DNA of 64,000 bases from Periconia sp. R9002 (lineage: Eukaryota > Ascomycota > Dothideomycetes > Pleosporales > Periconiaceae), in assembly GCA_023627715.1 (NCBI GenBank), contig JAMAHW010000127.1, positions 1-64,000 of the forward strand, in the 5' to 3' direction. A model generated the notes under the pieces. It was not told the DNA's origin. It ran no database searches and saw only the letters and a list, made by a program, of their open reading frames with translations. A program made the translations under genes and the position numbers. Shown piece by piece: positions 33,314 through 43,915 of the stretch (its first letter is position 1; the number at the start of each line of letters is the position of its first letter).

Positions 33314-36300
33314 TCATTGAGCTGGTGTAGCTGCTGGACCGCCACCTCTCGGTCCCCCACGAGGTCCAAATCCTCCACGACCGCGTCCGCGCCCACGCCC
33401 CCGACCACGACCACCTCGCGAAGGGTCCAAGCTAGCTGGTGGCGGTACAGTGTTGTAGCTTTGAGGTCTAAAATTTGGGTTGTTTTGAACAACCCCTTCA
33501 GTGGGATCACTCATATCGGTCACCGTGAAACCGCCACGGTTGGCTCCGCCACGTCCACGTGGGGCAAATCCGGCATTGCCGCGAGTTGCATTCTGATTGT
33601 GCACACCATTGGTTTGACCGCGGGGTGCAAAGCCACCACGTCCACCACGAGGTTGGCCGTTATGAATGGGTGCTTGTTGCTGTGTAGGAGCAGTACCATT
33701 CTGTGCGTGTGTGCTCCCACGGGGTGCCGGGCCTGCACCTCGCCCGCCACGAGAAACTCCATTGGCGTTTCCACCACCCAAAGCTCCGCGGAATGATCCG
33801 CGTAGGGGAGGAGGCGCACCGGCGTCAACAAATTGAGGGCCTCCAGGAGGGCCGCGAATGGTCAAAGGTTGTGATGTCTGCTGGGGACGCTTCGCAGCCG
33901 CTGCCGAGGAATAAGAAACCAGTTGTTTGTCGGTCAGATTAAGCACCGCTGTTGCTGGAACAGTGGAGCCTCTGAACGGCGAGCAACGGTCACCGAGGGA
34001 GGTTCCGCTCATAAACGTAGCGTCGAAGACAATGTCCAATAGCAAAGCACGAGCCGTACGTGTCTTGCCAATGACAGTCCCTAGTGAACCAATGGGTACT
34101 CTACCTGAATCCTGGACATAGACAATGCGATCACCAATTGTAAACGTCTGGTTACCCAAGCGCTGTTCTGCGTCAGAAGGCTTCAGCAACGCAACGCGAG
34201 GCACCTTTCCGATCTTCTGAGGCGCCGTCTCTTGGGTCAATGCATAGTTTGCGTCCGCAGCCTGCTCAATCATCTTGACAGCATCAGAATCAAGCTGTTC
34301 GGCATCCAAGGGCACCTTTTCAAAACTCTTCGTCTGTAAATCTTTCAGCCAAGCACCGATCTCTTTGATCTTTTCTTTGGCAACCCCGGGGGGGAAGAAA
34401 TCCGTATCCTCCCAACCATCGCCAGTGGGGTTTTTAATAATCGCAGCGATGAACTCCGGGAACTTGATCATGTACTGGGCCAGTAAGTCGATTGCTTTCT
34501 GGCTGTATTCCCACCCATTTTGCGATTTTCTGGAATACCCAAGAACCTTTTGCTTCTTCGCTTCAAACTTGAGGTTGAGTCCCAGATTCAATTTCAATCC
34601 ACTGGAATTCACATTGAAAGAAGCAGTCAATTTTGACAATGCCAAAGGTGGCATGCGAAGTTGACGGGCAACAACAAAAGAAGGGTAGTAGGGGGTAGCG
34701 CGTTCAGCTTGTCGCGTAACGTCACGCCCGAATTCAACCTCTGGTTTCTTCAATTTAGCTACCATAATGGTCGCTCGGTTGTCGGCGTGACTCAAGACCT
34801 GTAATGGTCTACCATAGGCGTAGTCTCCAAGGTAGAAAGCTCGCGAGCCTTGGGGAAATTCTTCTTCGATAGGCAAAGCTTCTTTCTCCAAGAAGCGCGG
34901 ATCGGGACTGATAACATCGTCAACAATCGTTTGAGATGCATATTCGACTTGAAGACCCTCGATAATACCATAGTCTTTGACCATGGCTCCCTCATCGGTC
35001 TTGTTAAGACCTCTGAGCATTTCAACATGGACAAGCGACTCGACATCCCCGATGACCATCCCAAGACGTTTGCTGTACACATTTTCGATGCGGTCAGCGG
35101 TTTTCTTCCAGTTGCTGATCTCTTGAGGGCCATGGGGGATAGCGATAGGAACGGCAGGTCCACTATCGGGCAATACGTAATCGAATAGCTCGTCTGAGAC
35201 CTTGACAACTTTGGCTTCCTGTAAGAACGGATACCCAACGTGAACGGCTTTCCCGAGTTTTTGCTGGGCATGAGCTATTCCTGTTCGAGCTTCTGTATCC
35301 AACAGTGTTACCACCATACTCTCGTTTCGACTGTCCTGATTGAAGACATTAACCCCATGGAAATTCAGCTTTCCATGGAACGGGAGTACTTTCAGAGTTG
35401 GAAACCCAGCCAGAGAAGAAGCACCAAGCTTAACACCGTCCATCAAGCCTACATAGACCTCCAGTCCCTCCATAGTGGGAAGTTCGAAAATATTTTCGAT
35501 GCAGTGGCAGTGTGGCAAATCAGGGAAAATTCCAGGCAGAGACGACGGATAAACAAAATCCAAGTCCTTGGAATAAGTAAATTTGAGAGAAACCCCAAAA
35601 GAGTTGCGAGCCTTTTCGTCTTCGGTAAGTAAATGCTCCTTCGTTGCCATTGCTGAGAGGAGTCGATCCTCCTGGATGAAGGGAATCTTCACAACAGCTT
35701 CCCATTCCATCTTCTTTCCATTCATATCCAGCTTGAAATCTCTCGGGTAAAAATCGATGATAGGAGAATCCTCGCTCGTCATCAGAGGATGGTATGCCTG
35801 GGGTACAATGCTTTTGCTTCGATCTGGGAGTACACCCATCAACTGCTGAAAAGGTTTGAACGGCTGACCCAGCTTGAAATCAATATTGGCCTTCAAACCC
35901 TTCTTGACGTCGGAGATCATTGGGGAATAATGATATCCATAGTACCACGGCCATGAGGCGACTCCGCGGTAATAATAATAAAGGACCCATTGCAGACCTT
36001 GAACGTAGTTCTCAGTCAATTTCCTGAGCTCCTCCTCGTTATCTCGGCCCCATTCGAACTTGCTCTTGTAGTAGTCGTCTTTCCAAGCATTGAACTTTTC
36101 TTCATATTTCTTGTCCATGGCGCTCTGAGCCTCCTCGGCGGATATGTCGACAATCTTGGCGTTGTCGTACTTTTGAATGACCCGTGCGATTGCTTTTTTG
36201 GCCTCCTCGTCGTCAACATCTTCTTCTTCCTCTTCATCGTCTTCGGCCACTTCCACAAGCTTGGGTGGGAAAGCTAGCTGAAGATGACGATTACCTTCAT

Positions 36301-37685
36301 CATCCTGAACAGTCTTCCACTGCAAATGTAGACTGTCGGCCAAGTCTTGGACGAATTTACGATCTTCCGCTTTGAGGCTAACCGGCAGGTCGTAGGGGGA
36401 TTGGTTCTTGGTGTCCAGGTACGTGCCAACCCAGCTCTTGATCTTGGAGAACAAGTCTTTCTGGTTCGTAGACATGACGATCTGTCCCCGTTTCTTAGTC
36501 CGTTCCATTACATCTTCCTTTTCCAATCGCTTTCCCTTGAACCAAGCGGCGTCTGCGTTCTCCGACTCAAAGTGTCGGTACTCGACATGCGACAGCTCGT
36601 CCAGGAGAAGGGCCAGCCTCTCCATGTTGATAACGCCTCCCTCATTAATGTAGCCCTTAGCTTTGGGCAACACCGTCTTGTAAACGTTGAACATGAGCGC
36701 TAGAGCGCCTTCGTTGATGTGCAAGTGGGGTAAATTGGGTAGAAAATCATTGCCGACAAAGAAAGCCATAAGAATGAAATCGTCAATAACGCGCTCCATA
36801 TCAAAGTCAAATCCCAGAGCTCCGGGCTCTTCTAGCTCTTGAAACTCCAGCTCAAGATATTCGCGTACTATGCAAAGATGCATGAGATAGAAATTCTGAT
36901 GTTCGAGCTCCTTCGATTTCGCCTTGCTCTGTCGGCCAAAAGTCACCTCTTCACGTAGGAGAGAGAAGTGTGGGTCATGGCTGAGTAGACCCAACATGAT
37001 CAAGTCCGCATCCAGGCCGTACAAACAGTGACGACGATTGGGATCGTAGTCGGGCTGCGCCTTTGCTTGGCGAATATACTCCATAACTTTGTGTTCGCCC
37101 TCACCCGGGACTTCATGGCCGGACAGGACGATTTCCACGCCCTGCCAGTCCAAATCCTCGGAAACCTTCTTGTTGATGAAATACTTCAGTTGCTGTGTCA
37201 GCTTTGCCATGAACTCTGTGCCCGGAGTGATGCAGTTACTATCGAACGGATCCTCCTTGGGCATCTCGATACCTTCGCGAATGGCCTTTTCACGGGCCTT
37301 CTCGTTGTCGAGGGCGGTTCTGAAGCGTCGCGCACGCTGCTGATTCATCTTGGCACGAGGGGCGACACCATCGATGGCCATGAAGAAAAGCTGTTTGGGC
37401 TTGATCTTCCCGAATAAATGTTCGATGTAATTGAAAATGGCAATAAACATCTTGTCTTCAGTCATACGGGCGGTCGGACCGTCGGAATCATTGTGAGTGC
37501 AATTATGAATGATGCCATTCATGTCAAGCTATGGATGGAGCGTTGTTAACGGTGAAACGGGCAAGTATGACTGGACGGAAACCTACATAAAGACAGTCGA
37601 ATTCGGGGATGCGGTTCTCGGCGATAAGTTGCGAGATGGCCGGGTACCGCTCCGACATCCACCTGAAAAACTTGGGAACACCCAT
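33314..37685 (-). CDS. XRN1: 5'-3' exoribonuclease 1 (Xrn1, cytoplasmic)
   Basis: Exon 1 (37685-37587) and exon 2 (37528-33314), with a 58-nt intron, encode 1437 residues. It degrades decapped mRNA 5'-3' in the cytoplasm. The N-terminus MGVPKFFRWMSERYP and LDMNGIIHNCTHND are the conserved start of XRN nucleases; the acidic catalytic site is spread over FMAIDGVAPRAKMNQQRARRF and CLYGLDADLIMLGL, and FFVGNDFLPNLPHLHI follows. The large C-terminal part includes the Xrn1-specific PAZ/Tudor and SH3-like region (FTIGDRIVYVQDSG). The last roughly 150 residues are RGG/proline-rich (RGGRGRGRGRG), an RNA-binding disordered tail. Size and SH3-like domain separate it from nuclear Rat1, which is shorter. 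An acidic insert (EDDEEEEEDVDDEE) lies near residue 450. Confidence 0.97.
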
Positions 37686-38370
37686 GATGGCAATTTAACA
37701 ATGGGTATTTAGTAAAGTGTGCTTTGGCGCAGAGGATGGGGCACAATAGCAGACGGCGAGAAAGGTCTAGGTAGCGCTGTGCTCGAAGAAAAGAGAAGCA
37801 GGAAAGGGAGGGTAGAGAGGTGAGAGAAGCGCACACGGCGCTGTCGTTTGCGGACAACAAAAAAGGGTGGGGTGAGGTTCGCGACGCGGAGGTCTTCGAA
37901 GCGTTGTCGTCGTGGCGGCGAGCTGTTACTTGAGGCGATGCATGCCAAGCCTAACCAAATCACGTGACGGGGAAAGAAGCAGATACCCAGGTACCTATGT
38001 ACATCATCGATAGGCACATCCAATGTTGACATAATCAATGATGCCTCAATGTTGGAGTAACTGATTGAATGACTATTCGACCTTTACACTGGATTACAGA
38101 TACTGGTAATTGGGAGAAAATATAATAGTAAAGACAGCAACAGACCGATTACGTCCAAGTTGAAATCAATTGCTGGCAGCTCGAGGTAAAGGCAGGTGCC
38201 GTTAGCGCGTCAGGCAGTGGTGGCTAGACGGACAGCTTCCCTGGGTCGCGTCGCGCCTGCAGCTCCACTTGAATTGTCGACATACCATAAATCCCACCAC
38301 GCCTCTTCTCACCTCCGCCTCCCTCTCTACCTGTGCTCCTGCTATCAACCACTGCCAGCATCTAGCAGAA
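37686..38370. promoter_or_regulatory. shared divergent region of XRN1 and HAT2
   Basis: XRN1 runs left and HAT2 right, so this 685 bp carries both promoters and 5' UTRs. CT-rich pyrimidine tracts stand just upstream of HAT2 (38270-38350). No TATA noted. Confidence 0.4.
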
Positions 38371-39771
38371 ATGGCTGACGAAACTATGAACAGTACGTTG
38401 CATACTGCCCAAACAATCACAATCAAAAATTGCTGACCGCGAACAGATGGGCCCGATGCCGTGCCTGACGAGGAGCAGATCGTAGAGAACAAGCTCATCA
38501 ATGAAGAGTACAAGATATGGAAAAAGAACAGCGTATTTCTCTATGATATTCTCTACGCTCGCGCCCTCGAATGGCCAACCCTTACCACTCAGTGGCTACC
38601 CGACAAGAAGCATATTGAGGGTACCAACCTGAGCCTCCATCGCGCTATCCTCGGAACCCACACATCAAACCAGGCCCAGAACTACCTCCAGATTGCCCAT
38701 GTCGAAATTCCTGACCTGCGCACGCCCGATCTGTCCGAACTCAACGAGCGCGGCGAAGTTGGCGGTCATGGCCATGCTCGCCAACCCTTCGAGTACAAGA
38801 TTGCCCAGAGGATTAACCACCCCGGCGAGGTGAACAAGGCTCGTTACCAGCCTCAGAACCCTGAAATCATTGCCTCTTCTTGTGCAAATGGCGAGATCCT
38901 CATCTTTGACAGGACGAAACACCCCATGCAGCCCAAAGATAATTCCATCAAGTATGAGGCTAAACTGAAAGGCCACGAGGGCGAGGGGTTCGGACTGGCC
39001 TGGAATCCCGGGGAGGAGGGTCATCTTGTCACGGGTAACGAGGATAAGACTGTCCGAACTTGGGATCTTAGAGGAGGCTTCTCGACAGACAGCAAAGAGA
39101 TTAAACCTACAGCCACATACACGATCCACGCTGCAACGGTAAATGACGTGCAGTACCATCCTAATCTGAAATTTCTCATCGGTAGTGTGTCCGACGATCT
39201 TACTTATCAAAGCATCGACACCCGAAGCAACAAGAGTATAATGCGCAAAGAGGCGCACTCCGACCAGGTCAATTGCCTTGCATTTCACCCAGACCCAAGT
39301 ATGGAAACTATGTTTGCTACAGGCTCATCAGACAAGACCGTCGCGCTGTGGGATCTCCGCAATCTCGACAGACCCCTGCACACGTTACAAGGCCACAATG
39401 AAGGCGTCATGGGACTGCAATGGCATCCACAAGACCCCTCAATACTAGCAAGCTCCAGCAATGACCGCCGTATCCGTTTCTGGGATCTGAGCAAAATAGG
39501 AGAGGAGCAAACTCCAGACGAAGCCGAAGAGGGCCCACCCGAGCTGTCCGTTCTCACCCTTTCCCACTTTTGTTTCTTCTGCTAACCTCTTTTTAGTATT
39601 TTCATGCACGGCGGCTTCACCAACCGAATCTGCGACTTCGACTTCAACAAGAACGATCCTTGGGTCATGATGGGCGCCGCCGAAGACAACCAATTGCAAA
39701 TTTTCCGACCCGCCCGCAAGCTCGTAGAGCCATTGCCGGAAAACACAAATCACGGAGAGGTCTCGGACTGA
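38371..39771 (+). CDS. HAT2: WD40 histone chaperone Hat2 (RbAp46/48 family)
   Basis: Exons 38371-38392, 38447-39545 and 39597-39771 give 431 residues, the family's usual size. The first exon is just 22 nt (MADETMN plus one base). The N-terminal helix INEEYKIWKKNSVFLYDIL and ALEWPTLTTQWLPDKK are diagnostic for RbAp46/48-type proteins, which bind the first helix of H4. About seven WD repeats follow (GHEGEGFGLAWNP; FATGSSDKTVALWDLR; ASSSNDRRIRFWDLS). It is the histone-binding subunit of the type B acetyltransferase Hat1 and shares partners with CAF-1. Intron 3 uses a non-consensus GTCCGT donor (39546). An alternative last splice from 39760 adds a proline-rich tail, entered separately. Confidence 0.93.
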
Positions 39772-39818
39772 GTTCTTACTCTCTTGAGACTTCTGCTGAT
39801 TTTTATCCGTGCTTGCAG

Positions 39819-40217
39819 GGCAAAGAGCCTGTCCCCAACAACATCGACATGCCGCGTTCGCCAACTACGACTTCAGCAGCTCATAGCCCTTCTGCCCCGG
39901 AACCCGTACCCGAAACCGAACCTAAACGCCCCTGTTCTGCTCCTACTCCTGTCCCTGCTCCTTCGCCTTCCCCACCAAAGCCTTCTGTCCAGCATGAAAA
40001 ACAGCCTGTTGAACCTCCTCCTCCCGTCGCTTCACCCGAAATACCTACACCGTCCGAGGAGCCCCCGGCTGAATCCTCGTCGCCCAAACCTAATAGACCT
40101 AAGCACAAACGAAACCGATCTTCGCGAAGTATCATCCCCGAGGCCCCGTGGCATCTCAACACGAGAGAGAAAGTCGAGCGAATCACGTCCCCTCCTCCCG
40201 ACTACCCTCAATCATAA
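39819..40217 (+). CDS. possible alternative terminal exon of HAT2 (proline-rich tail)
   Basis: A 399-nt open exon follows a plausible 59-nt intron (39760-39818: weak GTCTCG donor, CTGAT branch-like site, GCTTGCAG acceptor). If used, HAT2 would be 560 residues instead of 431, with a Pro/Ser/Glu-rich tail ending in RITSPPPDYPQS and a basic patch (KHKRNRSSRS). The frame is in phase across the junction, and composition after residue 90 of the tail looks protein-like. If not used, this is 3' UTR, or a separate small gene from an ATG at 39849. RNA data are needed to choose. Confidence 0.4.
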   Translation, partial: GKEPVPNNIDMPRSPTTTSAAHSPSAPEPVPETEPKRPCSAPTPVPAPSPSPPKPSVQHEKQPVEPPPPVASPEIPTPSEEPPAESSSPKPNRPKHKRNRSSRSIIPEAPWHLNTREKVERITSPPPDYPQS

Positions 40218-40874
40218 TCGGTGGTTTGTTTCTTATCTCGGTGTGCGAATTAGTTTCCTTGTTTTGTCTGTTTTGCATTTGACCGTCGGCGTATGGCACG
40301 GGTGAGCCATTAAAAGTATGTGTGTGCGGCGTTTATTTCTATCTTTCAGGAAGGGGAATGGTATCAAGTGTGGATGTCTTATAAGTGGGTGGTGGGTGGC
40401 CTTGTTTTTTTCCTTGCGTGCAAGCGTAAGCGTATGTATGTGAATTCATGATAACCACCTCTTCCTTCCTTGGTCCAAGTATACTGTACATATATGACAC
40501 TTTCTACCGGGTATAAAGTAGTATCCAGACACCTTGTGGCGTGGCGTTTTGAGACGCTGACGATGGAGTGTAGCTGCTACCTAGTTGAATCAAGCTACAT
40601 TATATGTACATTTTCGTACCCTCGAATTGTGGGGGGGATGCGGATGAGAAAGAATATTTGTCTATGAATAACACATACAGGTAAGTGACATACATGCGAA
40701 CTGACAAACCAACACCTACACACATACACATGAGCGAACTGAAAAGATCCTTTCTCTCTCTGTCTACCGTTTTCCGTCCCGGTGGCACTTATTTTTTTCC
40801 CTTGTCCACCTCAGTTTAATCATACACAACACAGACACATATATATACATATACAAATCAAGGCACCAAACACC
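40218..40874. other. 3' region between convergent HAT2 and Mmc1-like genes
   Basis: No gene seen. CACA/TATA-rich repeats (ACATATATATACATATAC near 40836-40855) and GTGTGCGG blocks are simple-sequence runs. Confidence 0.5.
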
Positions 40875-42928
40875 CTACAACACCTTATCAAGAACCTCCC
40901 TAACCCTCTCCACCGCCAACCTCGCCTCTCTCCTCTCTCTCACACCCTCTTCTCCACTTACCTCATCCACCCCCTTATTCCCCCTCGCACTCACAATCGC
41001 CCTAACATCGCCCTCGACCCCCTTCAACACCTGCCGCCCCTCCTCTCGTACCTTCATCTGCCACGCCTCCCTCGCATCCTCCCACACGCGCTGCATGCGG
41101 CGCAGACTGATGGTGAGGCCGAGCCCCGCGACGGCGGCGGCTTCGACGACGGAAAAGGATGGCATGGATAGGTAGAGGAGGGCTGCGAGGGCGGAGGAGG
41201 TGCCGGTTGTGGAGAGGGTGGTGACGAGGAGGCGCTGGGCGAGGGATTGGAGGGGCGCGAGGGTCGCGGTGGCGAGGGTGGTGCGGGTTGTGGAGATTAG
41301 GGAGGGGAAGGGGACGGCGAGTTTGAGTTCTGTGGTGAGGGATGTGGGTTCTGTTGCGGTGGTGTTCAGAGTGGGGTTGATTGGTGGCGGTGATGTTTGG
41401 TCTTCAGAGGGGATGGTTTCTTCGACGGCGGCGGGTGTTTGCGGTGTTATGTCTTCTGCGTACCCGGCCTGTGACATTCGGCCCGCGAGGTAGATGGCGT
41501 CTTTTTCCGTCTTGACGAGCCACCTCCGTTGCAGCATCTCCTCGAGCACCATGCCCACGTCGTCGACTCTCCACCAGAGTTTCCACCACGCCAGACGCTT
41601 CCAGCTCTTACTGCGGAACCCTTCGTCGAGACTGTCTCTCAATTCCTCGTGTCCTTTCGCTGCCCATTTTTCCAGGTACCCTATCATCTCTGCATTTACT
41701 TGTTCTTGTGCGGTGGTAGTGGGTGATGTGAGGGAAGCCACATGCTGAGCTTCTGCGCGAGCAACGCTTGCCTCTGTCTCGTCCAAAAGAGAGGTAATGA
41801 GAAGGCGATGGGCGGGCTTAACGGAAGACGAAGGGGTCGTTTCCACATTACGAACCAGCCAATTCGAGATATGGGGGAGGTTGCTAGCGAACCACTTGCG
41901 TTCGTATACGAGAGAGTTTTGAACAGAAGCACGAATACAATCTAACGCTTCTGTGCCTACACCAACGTTGACGGGCGCTGATACGGCGTCCTCACTGAGC
42001 TCAACCTCTTTAGAAGGCGGTGGAAGATCGACGGCGACTTTCACCAAATCACTGGGTTCCTCTCCACCGCTTGCTGTGAACCGTCCGAACGCGATCGCAC
42101 TGTCGAGTCCTTCGCCCACGACGAGCGTTTTGTGTACTGGCCACGGCACCGGGACTCCGCTTTCCGAAGGGGTCTGCAATTTCGGCACCAAGATCGCTTC
42201 TTCCGGTTTTTCTGCGGTAGGTGCGATGTTTCTTGGGACGTCGACATTCAGCGTCGATACAAGAATCTCTATGTTGTGTTTGCCCAGTACTCTCGACGGC
42301 ACGGAGATGGTCCTGTAGAGCGGATTCGGAGGATGTACATCGTCCTGATCGCCGAACCTAGATTTAAAAACAGATTAGCAAATGCACATATCCAGCGCGA
42401 CGCAATCCCCATACCGTATCAACACAGGAGTTTCATTTCCATCTGAACTGCGGTCCAACTCTTTTTCCCATTCTTCCTCTTTCCCTAGCGGATCTGCAAG
42501 GAGCAACCTCGCCAATCGCTGCGCACCAACCTGGCTGTTCAATCCTAAAACTACCAGAACTGTCAGTACCAATTTGTACAGCATTACGAAGCAAGGTGAG
42601 TCCTACCAGCAACCCTGGTAACGGCCGCATCACCCTCAACCTCCAACCCTCTCAACGCCAATTGCAACCGACTAAGATTGTGAAACTGCTCCGCATCTTC
42701 CCCAAGCTTCTGTAGCGCCTCGTGTAGCTCTTTGTTCCTCGCGGGGACGTTGGGGCGGTAATTGATGGCAGTGGGGGAAAGGTGCGTGGATGCGGAGCGG
42801 ACGCGGAGGCTCGACGGGAGACGTAGTTTGGAGAGGTTGCGAGGCCGTATGGCGCGGGCCGAGGGCTCAATTGCGATTCTTCTGCACGAAAAGGCACATC
42901 GCGGCGCGAGGCTTACCCATGGAGGCAT
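40875..42928 (-). CDS. mitochondrial membrane protein, Mmc1-like
   Basis: Three exons (42928-42607, 42544-42415, 42357-40875) give 644 residues. The start at 42928 (MPPWVSLAPRCAFSCRRIAIE) is Arg/Ser-rich with no acidic residue for over 20 positions, a mitochondrial presequence; the frame upstream has no ATG. The C-terminal part has two hydrophobic stretches (SALAALLYLSMPSF, VEAAAVAGLGLTI) followed by a long basic/acidic helix (RRMQRVWEDAREAWQMKV). The middle, including WKRLAWWKLWWRVDDVGMVLEEML, matches a conserved region of fungal proteins annotated as Mmc1 C-terminal domain. A mitochondrial inner-membrane location is inferred; molecular role unknown to me. Introns are 62 and 57 nt. Confidence 0.75.
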
Positions 42929-43333
42929 CGGGCTTGGAGATAATTTGCTGCGGTGGAATGGGGTTGCGATGAGGTCAACTTCAAGCTTCGGCCGGCTCAA
43001 TGTCGGCGGATTGCTCCGAAGTCTATTTCCATCGTACCTTGCACTACTCAACCAAGTACACAGCTGGTGTCAATATAGCTCATACTACGCCACAGACAAC
43101 GCTTCGAGGATCTTTTCTCCGAGATTACAGTCATCTTAGGAGTGAGTAGAATACTAGGAAAGTATTTGTATACAACAATTTTTCTATGTTCTATAGTTTT
43201 GCACTACTCAAGAGTCTTATTGATAAAGATGCAAGAAGTTGCAAGAAGTAGTATAATATGGCTGTGAGAGCACCTTTAGTATTATTTTGAGTGCAGAATG
43301 TATTAACATCCGCGTATTACAACAAGAAACTCT

Positions 43334-43460
43334 AGATGTTGAACCCCGGATACAAAATCGTTTTGTTATTGAGACACTAGGTGGAGTAGCATATTAGGAC
43401 CCTGACCATGTACTGTAACCACCCTAGTTGTATGTAACTAACTTTGTATCTGCGATATAG
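43334..43460 (+). mobile_element. introner-like element, copy C (outside a gene)
   Basis: About 127 nt, collinear over full length with copy B: ATGTTGAAC at the start, GTTATTGAGACAC, a long identical block around TGTAACCACCCTAG, TAACTAACTT and GCGATATAG at the end. By hand roughly 70% of positions match B. The donor dinucleotide is AG (43334-43335) where B has GT, so it should not splice by the usual route. It lies 455 bp upstream of the calcineurin ATG. Confidence 0.6.
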
Positions 43461-43465
43461 GCGTG

Positions 43466-43510
43466 GTATTTGCTTTTGGTAGCTTATAGGCGTAGTACAA
43501 AAGCAAATAC
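43466..43510. repeat. perfect 13-bp inverted repeat with 19-nt loop
   Basis: Arms GTATTTGCTTTTG (43466-43478) and CAAAAGCAAATAC (43498-43510) are exact reverse complements. They sit just downstream of element copy C, and TATAGGCGTGGTA and TATAGGCGTAGTA repeats border the left arm and loop. A stem-loop in RNA or a remnant of a terminal structure are both possible. Confidence 0.7.
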
Positions 43511-43915
43511 ATGGTTACATATGTATATAAGCATGCATCGCGGTTGTTCACAGGTGCAGTGTCTCTGGGCAGCTTCCTCATTGGGCAAATGCGCTGCCAA
43601 GCTCATGGTAAGGTAATATCCCCTCCAGCTCGATGCCCGTTTTCTCAGCCCTACAATTCACGACCAGCACCCACAGCACGCGACGACACTCACAGCACCA
43701 TTTCGTTTGCACAGCAGCTGTATGCGATCGACTATTGCCCAGTCTCACCTTAATCGCGCGTAGGGAGCCTCGGCCTTCGTTTCGCCCCTCGCCGCCACCG
43801 CAGGGTTCTTGGTCCCCTCCCCACCGTCCGCCCCTCGCTCTCGCTGCCTGCTCTCCACCCTCAAACGCTCCTCCCACGCCACACTACCATTAATTCCACG
43901 CAGAATCCGCCCAAG

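Larger units (their letters stand above)
42929..43915. other. upstream region of the Mmc1-like and calcineurin genes, with element remnants
   Basis: Divergent promoters for the two flanking genes. In the AT-rich stretch 43140-43515 lie the introner-like copy C and a 13-bp inverted repeat (own entries). From 43750 to 43910 the + strand is C-rich, likely calcineurin 5' UTR. Confidence 0.5.

Noticed and set aside
38665..39288. A 207-codon minus-strand frame
   Set aside because: Antisense shadow of the HAT2 WD repeats.
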